Below, piece after piece: positions 63,533-64,000 of a stretch of DNA of 64,000 bases (positions are counted from its first letter, which is position 1; the number at the start of each line of letters is the position of its first letter). Below the pieces are notes generated by a model that ran no database searches, was not told where the DNA came from, and worked only from the letters and a program-made list of their open reading frames with translations. The translations under genes and the position numbers were made by a program. Origin of the DNA: Aliidiomarina celeris (GTDB lineage: Bacteria > Pseudomonadota > Gammaproteobacteria > Enterobacterales > Alteromonadaceae); the NCBI RefSeq assembly GCF_003316875.1, contig NZ_QMIL01000003.1, positions 1 to 64,000 of the forward strand, written 5' to 3'.

Positions 63533-64000
63533 ATGAGCTGGATTGAAAAAATTCTCGCGAAACCTCAGTCGAGCAAACGCCGCAATATTCCTGAAGGCGT
63601 TTGGAGTAAGTGTGATGGCTGTGAAGCAATTCTTTATCGTGCCGACTTAGAGCGTAACCTACATGTCTGTCCGAAATGCAGTCACCACATGCGTTTGACG
63701 GCGCGAGAGCGTTTAGACGCCTTTCTTGATAGTGACGGTCGGGAAGAGTTGGGCGAAGAGCTGGAGCCGCAAGATTTACTAAAATTCAAAGATTCGAAAA
63801 AATACAAAGACCGTATTAGTGCGGCACAAAAAGCTACGGGCGAAAAAGATGCTTTGGTTGCCATGAAAGGGAAACTCAAAGGCCAAGGTATTGTTGCGGT
63901 TGCCTTTGAATTTAATTTTATGGGTGGCTCAATGGCCACAGTAGTGGGTTCTCGTTTTGTTCGCGCTGCGGAAATGTGTTTGAAAGAGAACATTCCATTG
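63533..64000 (+). CDS. accD: acetyl-CoA carboxylase carboxyltransferase beta subunit (3' end outside window)
   Basis: First 156 codons. [12 protein letters not shown], followed by the four-cysteine zinc finger KCDGC...[11 protein letters not shown] and then the carboxyltransferase fold ([21 protein letters not shown]). Transfers carboxyl from biotin to acetyl-CoA together with AccA. The frame runs off the window at 64000. Confidence 0.96.
   Translation, partial: MSWIEKILAKPQSSKRRNIPEGVWSKCDGCEAILYRADLERNLHVCPKCSHHMRLTARERLDAFLDSDGREELGEELEPQDLLKFKDSKKYKDRISAAQKATGEKDALVAMKGKLKGQGIVAVAFEFNFMGGSMATVVGSRFVRAAEMCLKENIPL

Noticed and set aside
1-64000. Insertion sequences, integrases or phage genes
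   Set aside because: No transposase, integrase or phage protein was recognised in any frame, and no direct repeat of tRNA-Trp was seen at the island ends.

Overview
The window comes from a gammaproteobacterial chromosome, most likely a marine Alteromonadales of the Idiomarinaceae type (inference). The support is the gene order mnmC-fabB-pdxB-asd-fimV-truA-accD, the neighbouring pairs smp/serB and holD/rimI, an outer-membrane zinc receptor, and many secreted or periplasmic peptidases. No 16S rRNA is present to confirm this.

Layout. (1) 1-2265: the 3' end of a 5S rRNA gene and its terminator. These are followed by extra fragments resembling 5S tails and rrn terminators, then an array of about five imperfect tandem repeats (601-1642, 174-206 bp per unit) rich in inverted repeats, then an A+T-rich leader without a recognisable gene. 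(2) 2266-34280: a 32-kb surface-glycan island. (3) 34505-64000: ordinary chromosomal genes: an HDOD protein, tRNA-Trp, rimI-holD-serB, smp, tatD-like, an S9 peptidase, miaE, lpxH-ppiB, cysS, an M17 peptidase, a ZnuD-like receptor, an M28 peptidase, mnmC, fabB, pdxB, asd, fimV, truA and the first part of accD.

The island is built of blocks. Block A (2266-5664) is pseF-pseG-pseI-pseH, the later steps to CMP-pseudaminic acid; pseB and pseC are not in the window. Block B (5701-10440) is an SDR, an acyl carrier protein, an AMP-ligase, a LuxE-like acyl-protein synthetase and a LuxC-like acyl reductase; there is no luxAB, so it should be an acyl-activating and acyl-reducing module, not luminescence. 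Block C (10451-15543) is a phosphonate route: a cytidylyltransferase fused to PEP mutase, phosphonopyruvate decarboxylase, an iron alcohol dehydrogenase and a TagF-like transferase. Together these predict synthesis of 2-hydroxyethylphosphonate, its activation as a CDP derivative and its transfer to a glycan. Block D (15545-19265, minus strand) is a TagD-like cytidylyltransferase, an AsnB amidotransferase and a GT2 glycosyltransferase. Block E (19422-32599) is a GT2, a GT-B-like protein, rfbF-rfbG (CDP-glucose, then CDP-4-keto-6-deoxyglucose), an epimerase, a C-methyltransferase, an aminotransferase, a two-subunit TPP-dependent E1, and a protein that joins a lipoyl domain to a PglD/NeuD-type sugar acyltransferase. 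It ends with a dioxygenase shortened at its N-terminus and TylF/CmcI-type proteins. Block F (32655-34280, minus strand) is another TylF-type methyltransferase and an APS-kinase-like kinase.

The most novel candidate system is the E1alpha/E1beta plus lipoyl-acyltransferase set at 27377-30365. It looks like a private 2-oxoacid dehydrogenase whose acyl group, carried on the swinging lipoyl arm, is handed directly to the amino sugar made by the preceding genes. The phosphonate block and a Rossmann-like module recurring in six island proteins are the next most notable. All four sugar or alcohol activating enzymes recognised in the island use CTP.
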